Shown here: positions 1 to 8,586 of the stretch, piece by piece
How the letters are laid out: each line of letters opens with the position of its first letter
Position numbering within the stretch: the stretch's first letter is position 1
NCBI GenBank assembly: GCA_938015605.1
Contig: CALLPO010000108.1
Span: 1-14,861, forward strand
Direction: 5' to 3'
Source: an uncultured Candidatus Altimarinota bacterium
GTDB lineage: Bacteria; Patescibacteriota; Gracilibacteria; BD1-5; UBA6164
DNA length: 14,861 nt
Made by a program: the position numbers and the translations under genes
Notes under the pieces: model-generated
The model's database searches: none
Told to the model about the DNA's origin: nothing
What the model saw: the letters and a program-made list of their open reading frames with translations, nothing else

Positions 1-1692
1 AGGTTTTGTTCAAGGTAATCTCACTACACCACTACAATTACCTGATGTAACTTTTGGATCAGTAAGAGTAAATGGTCCTGCTAAATTTGTTTCACCAGTA
101 TTAGTTACTTTAATTTTGAAACCAGCTTGTCCTCCTGAAAGAATAGTTTGATTTTCAGTTCAATCAATTGCTGTTTTTTCAATACCAATATTTGGTGTTT
201 TAGGTTTAGTAATTGTAAAACTTTCTGAACATTTATCTTGTTGAGGTTGATTATCAACTGTACAGTTTACAGTATAATTTCACTCCGTAAGTCATGTAAG
301 ATTACCACTAAATGTTGTCCCTTGGTATCCATTAGTTGAAAATGTTTTAATAACATTACCATTTAATGAATATTTTACAGTAAAGTTGTCATTATTTTCT
401 CCTCTACAAGTAAAACTACTATTTGAAGGAGCAATATTACTATTTCCATTATTAACTGTTAAATTCAAACAGTTAGGCTCATCTATAATTACTTGTGAAG
501 AGTTTTCTTTGTTAGGTAATTCATTTGAACTTAAAATAACTGTATTTACTCACTGAGGAAAAGTTCCTTTTTGAACATTTGTTTTAGTACAAGTATATGG
601 AGGAAAAAATTCTCCTGGAAGTAAGCTCCCAATAACCCTATCACAACTAGGAGTTAAAGGGTCAGTTATTTTAACATTAGTTAAAGTAACATCTCCCACA
701 TTTCTAACATAGATTTTAAATACTGCATCATCTCAGATATTTACAGTTTGAGAATCATCTGCTGTATCATTTTTTCTAATATCTCATAGTGTTCAGTCAT
801 TATCATCATAGTTGAAATCAACTTTAGCAACTATATATGCAGGATTAGAAGGTTTTGTAACAGTAAAAACACTAGTGTAACACTGAGTTCAAGCATCAAC
901 TCAATCAATCATACAAGATGCAGAAAATGTTCCTTCTCTATTATATGTACATGATTGTCCACTATTAACAGTTGTACCGTTTCCACAGTTTACTTTAATA
1001 TCATGACCACTTGAATTACTCACGTTACATGAGATTGGTTGTGTTGTAAATGTACCGTTTGTAGATAATTCACCTCCAGTAACATTACTTGGAGATATAG
1101 AATTACAAACAGGTAAAACAGGGTTCTCTACAATTTCACAACTACTATTACATGTTTGTGTATCTGGGTTAATACCTTGTGTTCAATCACATTCTTCATA
1201 ACCTGAATCTTTAACTCAGTCACCACAAGAAGTAATTGTATAATTTTTACATTCAGTATGATAAAATGGTCCTGTCCACTGACCTCATACAGCTTTAAAA
1301 TATTCTGCCTTATACTTAACTACAAGGTTTTTATTATTTCTAGTTGGTGGACTAGTTAATATATTATATTGAGGAGTAGATTTTACAACTTCTCCCTCTT
1401 CACCTGGTTGAAGTGAGTGAGATTTATTTACAATCCATGAAGTCCATGGAAATTCTGGATCAGCAGAACCTAGATTATAATCTTTTTGATATTCAAAATC
1501 AGTCCAATAATTTCTAAGCCAAACTTGAGAACTTGTGTCATTTGTGAATATATCTCAAAAGTTATATCCTTTACCATGTCTTAATTCCCCATAGAAAGTC
1601 TGATCACAAGTGTTAACTACTCACGCAGAAACACTTTGGAATGAAAACATTCCAGAGACTAATATAGTTAATAGTAATACTATTTTTTTCAT
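1..1692 (-). CDS. secreted surface protein with DUF11-like repeats, C-terminus cut by window edge
   Basis: Reads as 564 codons open to the left edge, with UGA as Gly. Residues 1-23 (MKKIVLLLTILVSGMFSFQS, then VSA) form a typical signal peptide with an AxA-like cleavage site, so the product is exported. A novel N-terminal domain rich in aromatic residues follows. At residues 156-168 there is a CGDG...EECDG motif resembling the Myxococcus-type cysteine-rich repeat (DUF4215 family). Next come Cys-containing Ig/PKD-like segments. Two stretches, at about 283-375 and 490-560, resemble DUF11 repeats: an Asp-rich strand (YDDNDG), then 'VFKIYVRNVGDVTLTNVKITDP' type and 'GFKIKVTNTGETNL' type patterns. 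Such repeats are common in large bacterial surface proteins. The ATG lies 9 bases after the lipoprotein stop, so they are probably cotranscribed. No sorting motif is visible before the edge. Secretion is well supported; function (adhesion or envelope) is inferred. Confidence 0.85.
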
Positions 1693-1701
1693 AAACTTTT
1701 A

Positions 1702-1935
1702 TTAATTAATAATAGGTTCTTCTGACGCAGGTGTTTCAAAATTTGAATCCCCTCCAGAAATAGTTGCCTCTCCTCATTTTGCTTTTAATTCAACTCATTC
1801 TTCAGTTGCAGTAACATTTTTTATGTTAGAAACTGTACCTGTAGTAGAGTCTTTATTAACACTTTCTCCACAAGAAGATAGTATAAACATTGTAGATAAT
1901 ACAATGAATAGTATCTTTGTCAAATCTTTTTTCAT
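1702..1935 (-). CDS. small lipoprotein
   Basis: Encodes 77 residues with two UGA glycine codons, which break it under the standard code. The N-terminus MKKDLTKILFIVLSTMFILSSC has a charged start, a hydrophobic core and a lipobox L19-S20-S21-C22, so signal peptidase II processing and lipid attachment at Cys22 are expected. The mature part of about 56 residues is polar and acidic (GESVNKDSTTG, SGGDSNFETPASEEP) and has no domain I recognise. It sits 23 bases after the giant gene and 9 bases before the DUF11 gene, which suggests one transcript. No clear ribosome binding site is visible. It could anchor or chaperone one of its neighbours at the membrane surface; this is a guess from position. Lipoprotein call firm, role unknown. 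Confidence 0.82.
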
Positions 1936-1958
1936 ATTAAGTTTTTTAGGTAATATTT

Positions 1959-4900
1959 TTATTTTCATAAATTACAAATTGGATGATTAGGATTTGCTTT
2001 ACAAAAAGTTGCTAAATCGTTTAATGCATTAACTTGTGCTGCTCTTTCAGCTTGTGCTCTTGACACCTTTGGTGTATTCTTTGTCACTGGAGTAATAACA
2101 GGAGCTGGAGTCCCTGTTGTAGGTGTAGGACTATCTATAACTGGCGGTGTAGTAACTACTGGAGTAGCAGTACCTGTATTAGAACCTGAAGTATCTCCTG
2201 TTGGTGCTCAGATTGGTGGTGGACCACTAGGTCAAGCAGTACTTGTACTTGATCCTGATGTATCTACTGCAGGAGTTGTATCAGTTACTGTTCAAGAGTT
2301 CCCATTTGAAGTTTCCGTTGGAGTAGTTTCTACCATTCCTTCTGGAATGTCATTTTCTGTTTCAGTTGGAGTAGAACTTACTGTTCCTTCCTTTGTATCA
2401 GAAGATGTATCATATGCATCTCATACAAGACCTATACTTAATCAATCAACTGAGAATGAAGGAGCTGCTGTCCAACCAGTAGGAAGTACTTCCTCACTAT
2501 ATTCAGTATGAGATTGTTCAGATATAGCATTTTGTGTTTTAACTGTGATGCTCTTTGTAGTTGTAATTGAGAAATTTTTAACATTTAAAGCATCATTACC
2601 ACATTTTCACATTTTTCAAAATGAAATATTATATGCAACCTTTGCACTACCTCACAGCTTATTATGAGCTAAATCATTAATAATTGTAGCATGTGGAACT
2701 CTTCTTCAATAGTATCTTTGAAATGATTCAAGAGATGCTTTAGGAAAGTTTTTAAATACATTTTTCTTTTGAGCAACTGTTAATTCTCTAGTTACATCAA
2801 TTTCTCCTCTGTCTACTATTTCAACAACACCTGTATACGGAACCATTCAAGTTGGCATTCTACCTGCTTTTGCATTTTTGTCTCAAGCTCTTACTGTTGG
2901 TGTTGATGCAGCAAATGTAATTCTTGAATCAGTTTTGAAAGAAGTAGTTCATTTTTTTGAATCAAAATCTCCATATGCTTTTCTCCATTTATTAACCATT
3001 GCAGAGTTTATTCCAAAGTCATTTTGAAACGCTTTATTAGCATTTTCTACTTTTTTTGGATCACTTGAATCAAGCGTGTTATTTAATTTCATTGTAGCAT
3101 TTAAATATCCATCCATCAATACAATCATATCATATTGAGAACTTGCTTTAATTCATACTACTTTAGAAACTTTATTCCATGCAGAAATAACTGTTTCATT
3201 TCAAAGTCATTTTTTATAATTAAAAATTGCATTACGAGCTACAGTTTGAGCAACTGATTTTCTCATTGAAGCATGAGTAAATCTCTTTTCAATACCATTA
3301 ATATCTTCTTTACATCTATTATAAGATCTCACAAGTTCATTTCTAGTGTGTCCTTGTGGTCTACTTGTAACAGTTTCTGTTCTATATTTAGCAGATTGTG
3401 CATTTCTAGTAACTACTCTTTTTGAAGATTTAGCTTGAATATCTTTTAATCAAATCTTGTAATCATTTGGATTAATTTTAGAGAACTTCACTGCAACTTT
3501 TTCATAACTTAAACCAATTGTTGGAATAAGATAAGTAGCAACAGCTGTTATTCAAGCTGAAACACCAATTAATCTTTTTCATTCAATCTTTTTATATCCA
3601 TTTGCTTCAATACCTCTAATAGCTCCTGAAACAATTGTTTGTAATTTTCCTCTACTTCATTTTGTAATCTTCATAAGATTTTTGATAGCGGCAGCTTCTC
3701 AAGTACTTAATGTGGCTGGAATCTTATTATTAATTAATGCTATACATATATCATTAACTCTTTTTTGAACATCAACAGCACTTTCTGCAACAACTTTTCT
3801 ATCAATTCATACAGAACCTCCAATACCAGATGCTCCTCCTCCAAATAGTGAGAAATTAATTCCTGTTCTTTTTGAAAGTTTAACACTTGATGCAACAGTA
3901 ATTGGTACAAAAGTTCATACTCTAGCAGTTGTTCTACCATCATTATAAGCAGTATAACCAACGCTTGGTTTACCATTAATCAGAGCAACATCCACTCTTC
4001 ACATTGCAAAAGATGGTCCTCATTTTGAAAGAATCATACTTACACATCTTGATCTATCCATGTGAGAAAGATTAACTCATTTAGCTCTAACCGCTCTATC
4101 GACCATTTGATTAGCTTCTTGTATTCTTACATTATTTGTATCAATTTTTGTATTTGGTTTCCCAAGTTTATCAATACCTCTTTGCATACCATTTTTTAAA
4201 AATAGAACACGAGGGTCAATACTAAGAGCTTGTAGAGAAGCTGCTGATACACTTAATGCATCAATAAAAGATTCTCTTGCTCCATAGAAATTATCATTCA
4301 TTTGAGTAAGAAGGGCTCCTCATGAACCAAGACCAATATTATTCACTAAATAACCAAAACTTTGGTTTGTCATTTTGTTAGTTTTTCATGTAAGTGGATT
4401 TCTAAAACCTCCACTATTTACTGCATTAGTCAATGCTTGAGCTTCCCCAAAATAAAAATTTGGATGATTAGTAAGAAAATTGTCCTTATTGAAATCAAAA
4501 AGCAATTTAAGTTTTTCCATTGTAGGAGATTTTCTCACTTCATTTTGTGTTTTTAGAATTGCTGCAGTATTTCTCATTAACTGCATAGCCTCTTTACTGC
4601 TAAACTCAGTGTTTGATTTATAACCTGTTCTTTGAAATGCATCAATAATATTATTAGCATTACCAATGTTTCAATATCAATGAGTAGATATCTTACTAAG
4701 TCCAGCTACATTCTTTGCTCATGAAGCTCTAACTAATTGATTTACTAAATTATTTAATTGATTGTAGTTTAGTTTTGAAATAGTATTATCAAAACTTCTT
4801 CTATTAACAGATCACATTTCTGAGTTTCTGAAAACCTCTTGCCCTGGAAGAACTCATTTAGAAATTGTATCATGTTTAGCTGCAAGAGTTGCGTTAGCTG

Positions 4901-5285
4901 CATTGACATTCTGAGCTTTTCAAGAATATTTATTTACTTCTGCTTGCCAGTGATTAATTGATCATGTAGCTCATGATTTTCTTGCATTAGTAAGTTGTCT
5001 TTGTGCATTTAATAATTTTGGATTTTTTGAGTTAATGCTTTTACTTACTGTTTTTCTACTTGATCTAGATTCAGTAACCACATTATCTCATTCATTCATG
5101 ATATTTAAAATTCTATCTATACTTTCTCCAGCTGGATTAAAAGTTTCACCTCTAGCTTCAACTTTTTTCTTAAGTTCAAGCATATCTTTTCTATGACCTG
5201 ATACTGACCATTCTCTTGCGTCAATCTTTCAATCTTTAGATGCATCCATTGCATTTAATTGTCATTCACTTAATTTTGATTCCAT
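1959..5285 (-). CDS. 1108-residue unrecognised protein with EF-hand loop and Pro/Thr/Ser-rich tail
   Basis: A single frame with dozens of UGA glycines; I do not recognise the family. Residues 14-25 (DASKDGKIDARE) match a canonical 12-residue EF-hand calcium loop (D1, S3, D5, G6, I8, E12). Residues about 26-400 look helical and Asn/Lys-rich. About 425-500 and 565-598 are glycine-rich with alternating hydrophobic residues (INFSLFGGGASGIGGSVGID; LIGVSAGITAVATYLIPTIG), suggesting strands or membrane contact. Residues about 955-1070 are low-complexity Thr/Pro/Ser/Gly, and the end is Cys-containing (TFCKANPNHPICNLGK). With this start there is no signal peptide, odd for a protein with a PTS tail placed beside two exported proteins. 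I chose the ATG at 5285, with TAGG six bases upstream; in-frame ATGs at 5330 and 5423 would add 15 or 46 residues. Existence firm, function unknown. Confidence 0.8.
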
Positions 5286-5391
5286 TAAACCTAAAAATAG
5301 ATTTTTATAGTTTTTTATAATATGTAACATAATATATATGTTTAAAAAATAATTTTGTTTTTGTTTTCCTTTTTTTGTAGTTTCCTCCTTT

Positions 5392-5418
5392 ATTATATTT
5401 TTACTACTTTGTTTGTAA
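5392..5418 (-). promoter_or_regulatory. possible promoter for the three-gene surface operon
   Basis: On the minus strand a perfect TATAAT (5397-5392) is preceded, 15 bases upstream, by TTACAA (5418-5413), a weak -35 with short spacing. If used, transcription would begin near 5385, which would exclude the ATG at 5423 and favour 5330 or 5285 as the start of the giant gene. The purine tract AAAGGAGG (5391-5384) directly follows the -10 box but has no start codon at normal distance. From 5424 to 5547 I see no better promoter. Confidence 0.4.
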
Positions 5419-5547
5419 CTCATTTTTTTAGTACAAATTCAATTCTAACCAGAATCTGTGTATTTATAGCTTCTCAGCTTTTTCTGCAGCATAGGTGATT
5501 AAGTAAGTTAATATATAAGTTATTCTACAGAAATAATACTACAATAA

Positions 5548-5577
5548 AAAAAGAGAGTCAAAGTTGACTCTCTTTTT
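5548..5577 (-). terminator. intrinsic terminator after the LPNTG gene
   Basis: A perfect 14-base inverted repeat (AAAAAGAGAGTCAA / TTGACTCTCTTTTT) with a two-base centre, followed on the minus strand by a T-run. It lies 48 bases past the stop of the LPNTG gene and separates it from the giant-gene operon. The A/T flanks mean it could also work in the other direction, but no plus-strand gene is present. Confidence 0.85.
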
Positions 5578-5625
5578 AGTGTGTGAATTATCTTGACAAA
5601 ACTATCTTATATAGTTGAATGATAA

Positions 5626-6348
5626 TTATGCATTTTTTCTCATTTTCATTATTCCAAAACCAAGTACCATTGCAAGAAGCATTAGTAGAATGTAGTGTTC
5701 TGGACCAGTATTAGGAAGTTTTTTTGCAGGAGTTTTAGCTCAAACTTTAGGAGTTTCTTTAGTTCCTGGATTTACTGCTACTTCTGGTTTAGGTGTACCT
5801 GAAGTGAAAAGTACACATTCATTATGAGTATTTGAATCAACACTAATATCACCATTTTCAGAGATATTATGAGTAGATAGAGCATATACTAACATACCAA
5901 TGTTTTTTCCAGCTTCAACTCTATTTTTTTCTAGAGAGTAAGCATATCCTTTCTTAGATTCTAACCAAACTGCTTTTTGACCTTTAGCTAAAACATATCC
6001 TTCTTCATCTGCTTGGTATAATTTATTGAAGTCAGCTGTATATTCCCAGAACCCTGCAGTACCTGGAACTGATTTCCACGAAACAAGACCTTCATTTAAG
6101 TTTATCATTTTAGGCATTTCCTGTTCTTCTTTATAAAGCATTTTATCTACTTGTGAAGAATTAACCCATTCATCTTTTAAGAAACCAAGGTTATCTCATT
6201 CTCCTTTAGCCCCACCTGTAAAACATTGATCACATGAATTAGCTGCAAAAGTTGCATCTGTATTACATTTAACTTCATCATAAGCACTTGCTCCTGTTGC
6301 TGATAAAGCAAGAAGTGATAATGCTGTTAAAATTTTTGTTGCTTTCAT
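5626..6348 (-). CDS. LPXTG-anchored surface protein
   Basis: Encodes 240 residues. Residues 1-22 (MKATKILTALSLLALSATGA, then SA) are a signal peptide. The C-terminus carries a full sortase sorting signal: LPNTG at 211-215, a hydrophobic helix at about 218-234 and a basic tail (KMRKNA). Class A-type sortases cut between T and G and link the protein to the cell wall; no sortase lies in this window. The mature part has a Cys pair (C39, C42 in SCDQCFTGG), then an extracellular domain of about 120 residues with many aromatic residues, and a Pro/Lys linker (TPKPEVAVNPGTKETPKV) before the anchor. A UGA glycine occurs near residue 53 and another near 206. It has its own promoter and terminator, so it is a single-gene unit. 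Anchoring is well supported; ligand or role is unknown. Confidence 0.88.
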
Positions 6349-6390
6349 AAAACTATTAATATTATGTATAAAATATAATTAACTTCATGT

Positions 6391-6419
6391 ATAGTATCTA
6401 TAACTATACCTTTAGTCAA
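6391..6419 (-). promoter_or_regulatory. promoter of the LPNTG surface-protein gene
   Basis: Minus strand TTGACT (6419-6414), 17-base spacer, TACTAT (6396-6391). Both boxes are near the sigma-70 type consensus with ideal spacing. Transcription would start near 6384, leaving a leader of about 36 bases before the ATG at 6348. No strong ribosome binding site is seen in the leader. Confidence 0.6.
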
Positions 6420-6510
6420 AGAAAAAAACCCAAATTCAGTGTTTTTAACTAGACAATAATACTATTATATTTTATAATTAATAACTTGTTAAGAGTCTGT
6501 TAAAAACTAA

Positions 6511-6524
6511 ATAAGCTAGCTTAT
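6511..6524. repeat. 14-base perfect palindrome between yidC and the surface-protein gene
   Basis: ATAAGCTAGCTTAT reads the same on both strands. It overlaps a second imperfect repeat, GCTTA-TGC-TAAGC, just to the right. It lies about 95 bases upstream of the promoter at 6391-6419 and about 37 bases beyond the yidC terminator. It could be an operator or a cruciform site; no binding protein can be named. Confidence 0.4.
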
Positions 6525-6560
6525 GCTAAGCAATCTATATATATATCAATCAAATTGAAT

Positions 6561-6601
6561 AAAAACAAAAAAAGTGATGATTCATCACTTTTTTTGTTTT
6601 T
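6561..6601 (-). terminator. intrinsic terminator of the rpmH-rnpA-yidC operon
   Basis: A 20-base perfect inverted repeat around a single central base; its core GTGATGA/TCATCAC is flanked by A7 and T7 tracts. It begins six bases past the yidC stop codon at 6607. The minus-strand transcript has a long T-run, as expected for factor-independent termination. Confidence 0.9.
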
Positions 6602-6606
6602 TAGGT

Positions 6607-7800
6607 CTATTTTTTTGAATCTTTTCTGATTATTTTATTTACTACTAATTGTTGAAATATCATAAATGTAGTTGATATTCACCAGTAGAGTCCAAGTCAT
6701 GCAAAGAATGAAAATGTAAACACTGTAACCATTGCTGGCATTCAGTATAACATGAATTTATTCATCATTTCTGGGTCAGGCATCATACTAGCAAAACCTT
6801 CTTCTCATTTCTTTTTTTCAAGAACCGCTCACTTAGGAGTAGTTTTAGCTTTGTCAGCAAGCGAAAGTTTAATTTGGATAAATTGTACCCCTCACACACA
6901 CAGAGCAAGTATAGCTCATTGAATTGGTGCCTCCATACCTGTATGGAATAAATCCATTCCAGCAAATAAGTGAATTATTCTATCTATTTCAAAGTTTTGC
7001 AAGAAAGAATAGAGATAGTAAGCATTAGCTGGGTCTCTGATCTCCATAATAACTCTATAGAGAACAAATAGTATTGGCATTTGAATAAGTAAAAATCCAC
7101 ATGATCACATAGGATTAACTTTTTCTTTCTTATATAGCTCCATAAGTTTTTGCCCAAGAACTGCTTGTTGACCTTTATATTTATCTTGAATTGCTTTTAT
7201 TTTTGGTTGAACTGCTTGAAGTTTTTTCTGGCTGAGCATCATTTTATGCTGAGGCCATAGAAGAACAATTCTTACAATAATAGTGATTATAATAATTGCC
7301 CACCCTAGTGAATATCAAGTAACATAGATTAACCAATCCATTAGATTCAATATTGGTTGATAAATAAATGCTATAAATACTTTAGAAAAAGTACCTCTGG
7401 TATCTATCTCAAAACGAGAGAGTAGCTCTTTTCAAGCAATATTTCCAGTTACAAAGTATTCCCCTGGGTTTTCAAATTTAGAATAGTTATCACTATAACT
7501 AATAATAGATGATTCTCATCATGCAAGAGTAATATCACTACAAACATCTTCTCAAGTCATATCAACAACTCATGCTGAACTTTTGATAGCTACATCATTA
7601 CAGCTATTAAATATAATCTCTTCTGCACTTTGATTAGAAACCTTTAACTGGACACTAGCAGGAACAGTATATGAGCTACTCACACTTGAAAGAACAACTC
7701 ATCCTGTAAGAGTTTGAGTTTCATCACTCTTATTAAATAGCCCAACTATCAAAAATACTAGCAGGAATATTATTAGGAAATCTAAAATTTTTTTCATCAT
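6607..7800 (-). CDS. yidC: membrane protein insertase YidC/Oxa1
   Basis: Encodes 397 residues. YidC inserts and folds membrane proteins, alone or with SecYEG. An N-terminal helix (about 5-22) is followed by an extracytoplasmic region of roughly 110 residues with no clear similarity to the large E. coli P1 domain. The conserved insertase core starts near residue 135: helix with the groove arginine R177 in TIIVRIVLLWPQ, the cytoplasmic coiled hairpin (KMMLSQKKLQAVQPKIKAIQ...), then helices including LIQMPILFVLYRVI and FFAGLGLYWGISTTF. The pair W (UGG) and G (UGA) in YWG shows the two codons are read differently. It starts 21 bases after rnpA and is the last gene of the operon, closed by a strong terminator. 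The first of two adjacent ATGs was taken; the second is equally possible. Confidence 0.95.
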
Positions 7801-7821
7801 TTTGGTTTAAAAATTATTGCA

Positions 7822-8175
7822 CTACTTTACCTTCTTTATCAAAAAATTCAAATCCTTTTCGAAGCTTTTTAGAGCCTCATCACTCTTTCTATCTAATTGA
7901 GTAACTTTCTTTACTACAAATACAAAATCTGCAGTTTTACCTTCAGTTTCTCAAAATAGTCTAGTGGAAGATATATAGTCATAAAATCTTCTTCTAAAAA
8001 ATGTCCTTGTGACATTAGTATTTACTGATTTTCAACCAATAACAATTCAAAATCTGTTACATGAATCTTTATTAGGAATTCTGTTCAAAACAAGTCCATA
8101 AGCAAAAAAAGGCTTTCATCTAGTTAAAACCTTTTTTACTTCTCTTTCTGTTAATCTAAATTTTTTAGAAATCAC
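7822..8175 (-). CDS. rnpA: ribonuclease P protein component
   Basis: Encodes 117 residues. RnpA binds the catalytic RNase P RNA and helps it cut 5' leaders from pre-tRNA. The N-terminus KKFRLTEREVKKVLTRGKPF matches the family's 'LRLKKRKDFKRVFKRGK' pattern, and the diagnostic RNA-binding stretch appears as NRFGIVIGGKSVNTNVTRTF followed by FRRRFYD (family: RIGISVSKKVGNAVxRNRIKRxxRE). Asn and Arg at the key positions are kept. The start is GTG, because an in-frame TAA immediately precedes it and no ATG exists near the family's usual start; length is normal. No clear ribosome binding site is visible. It lies 37 bases after rpmH and 21 before yidC, the usual bacterial gene order. The C-terminal KK-rich tail is ordinary. 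The RNase P RNA gene is not in the window. Confidence 0.92.
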
Positions 8176-8212
8176 TTATCTGAGATAATTTAGAAATTAA
8201 TACAGAAAAAAA

Positions 8213-8455
8213 CTATTTTCTTTTAACATAATTCCCTTTACCATCAAAAGGAGATTTTTTAGCAGTACCTCATGCAACAATATGCATTTTAGCTTTACCA
8301 TTAATTTCTTGATATCTTTTTGGATATGAAACAGTTAGTTGATGTCTCCCTTTTCTTCTTCTGTTCTTTAGAACTTTTCTACCAGCTGGAGTAGCACTTC
8401 TTTTAAGAAATCCGTGAACTCTTAATCTTTTTCTTTTCTTTAATTTTCCTAACAT
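8213..8455 (-). CDS. rpmH: ribosomal protein L34 (bL34) with C-terminal extension
   Basis: Encodes 80 residues against 44-50 in most bacteria. Residues 1-44 hold the family core: KRKRLRVHGFLKR, then GRKVLKNRRRKGRHQLTV, which matches 'RxHGFRxRMxTxxGRxVLxxRRxKGRxxLxv'. L34 is a basic protein of the large subunit. After the core comes an extension of about 36 residues (SYPKRYQEINGKAKMHIVA, then GGTAKKSPFDGKGNYVKRK) that contains one UGA glycine, so a standard-code reading would stop at residue 61. The start follows TAATAGG by seven bases. It leads the operon with rnpA and yidC and has a strong promoter. Identification is secure; whether the extension folds on the ribosome is unknown. Confidence 0.93.
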
Positions 8456-8493
8456 TTTTTACCTATTATATGTATATTAAATTTTGTTGTGCT

Positions 8494-8521
8494 ACTATAT
8501 TAAATAACTAACAATTGTCAA
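8494..8521 (-). promoter_or_regulatory. promoter of the rpmH-rnpA-yidC operon
   Basis: Minus strand TTGACA (8521-8516), 16-base spacer, TATAGT (8499-8494). The -35 is a perfect consensus, the -10 has one or two mismatches. Transcription would begin near 8487, about 30 bases before the rpmH ATG at 8455. The remaining space to the dnaE stop (8522-8586) shows no convincing terminator. Confidence 0.72.
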
Positions 8522-8586
8522 AAACTTTTTAGTACAAAATTTCAGCTTTTTTTTGGCCTCCCTTTAGTAAAGCAAGCGTTTCTTTT

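Noticed and set aside
1..25. LPGTKP near the left edge as an LPxTG sorting motif
   Set aside because: There is no glycine after the threonine and no hydrophobic helix within view; it lies inside a DUF11-like repeat.
1959..2400. Thr/Pro/Ser-rich stretch as a tandem DNA repeat
   Set aside because: The low complexity is at protein level; codons and unit lengths vary and I see no regular repeat unit in the DNA.
4440..4500. Second EF-hand in the giant protein (DFNKDNFLTNHP)
   Set aside because: The loop lacks glycine at position 6 and an acidic residue at position 12, so only the residue 14-25 loop is credible.
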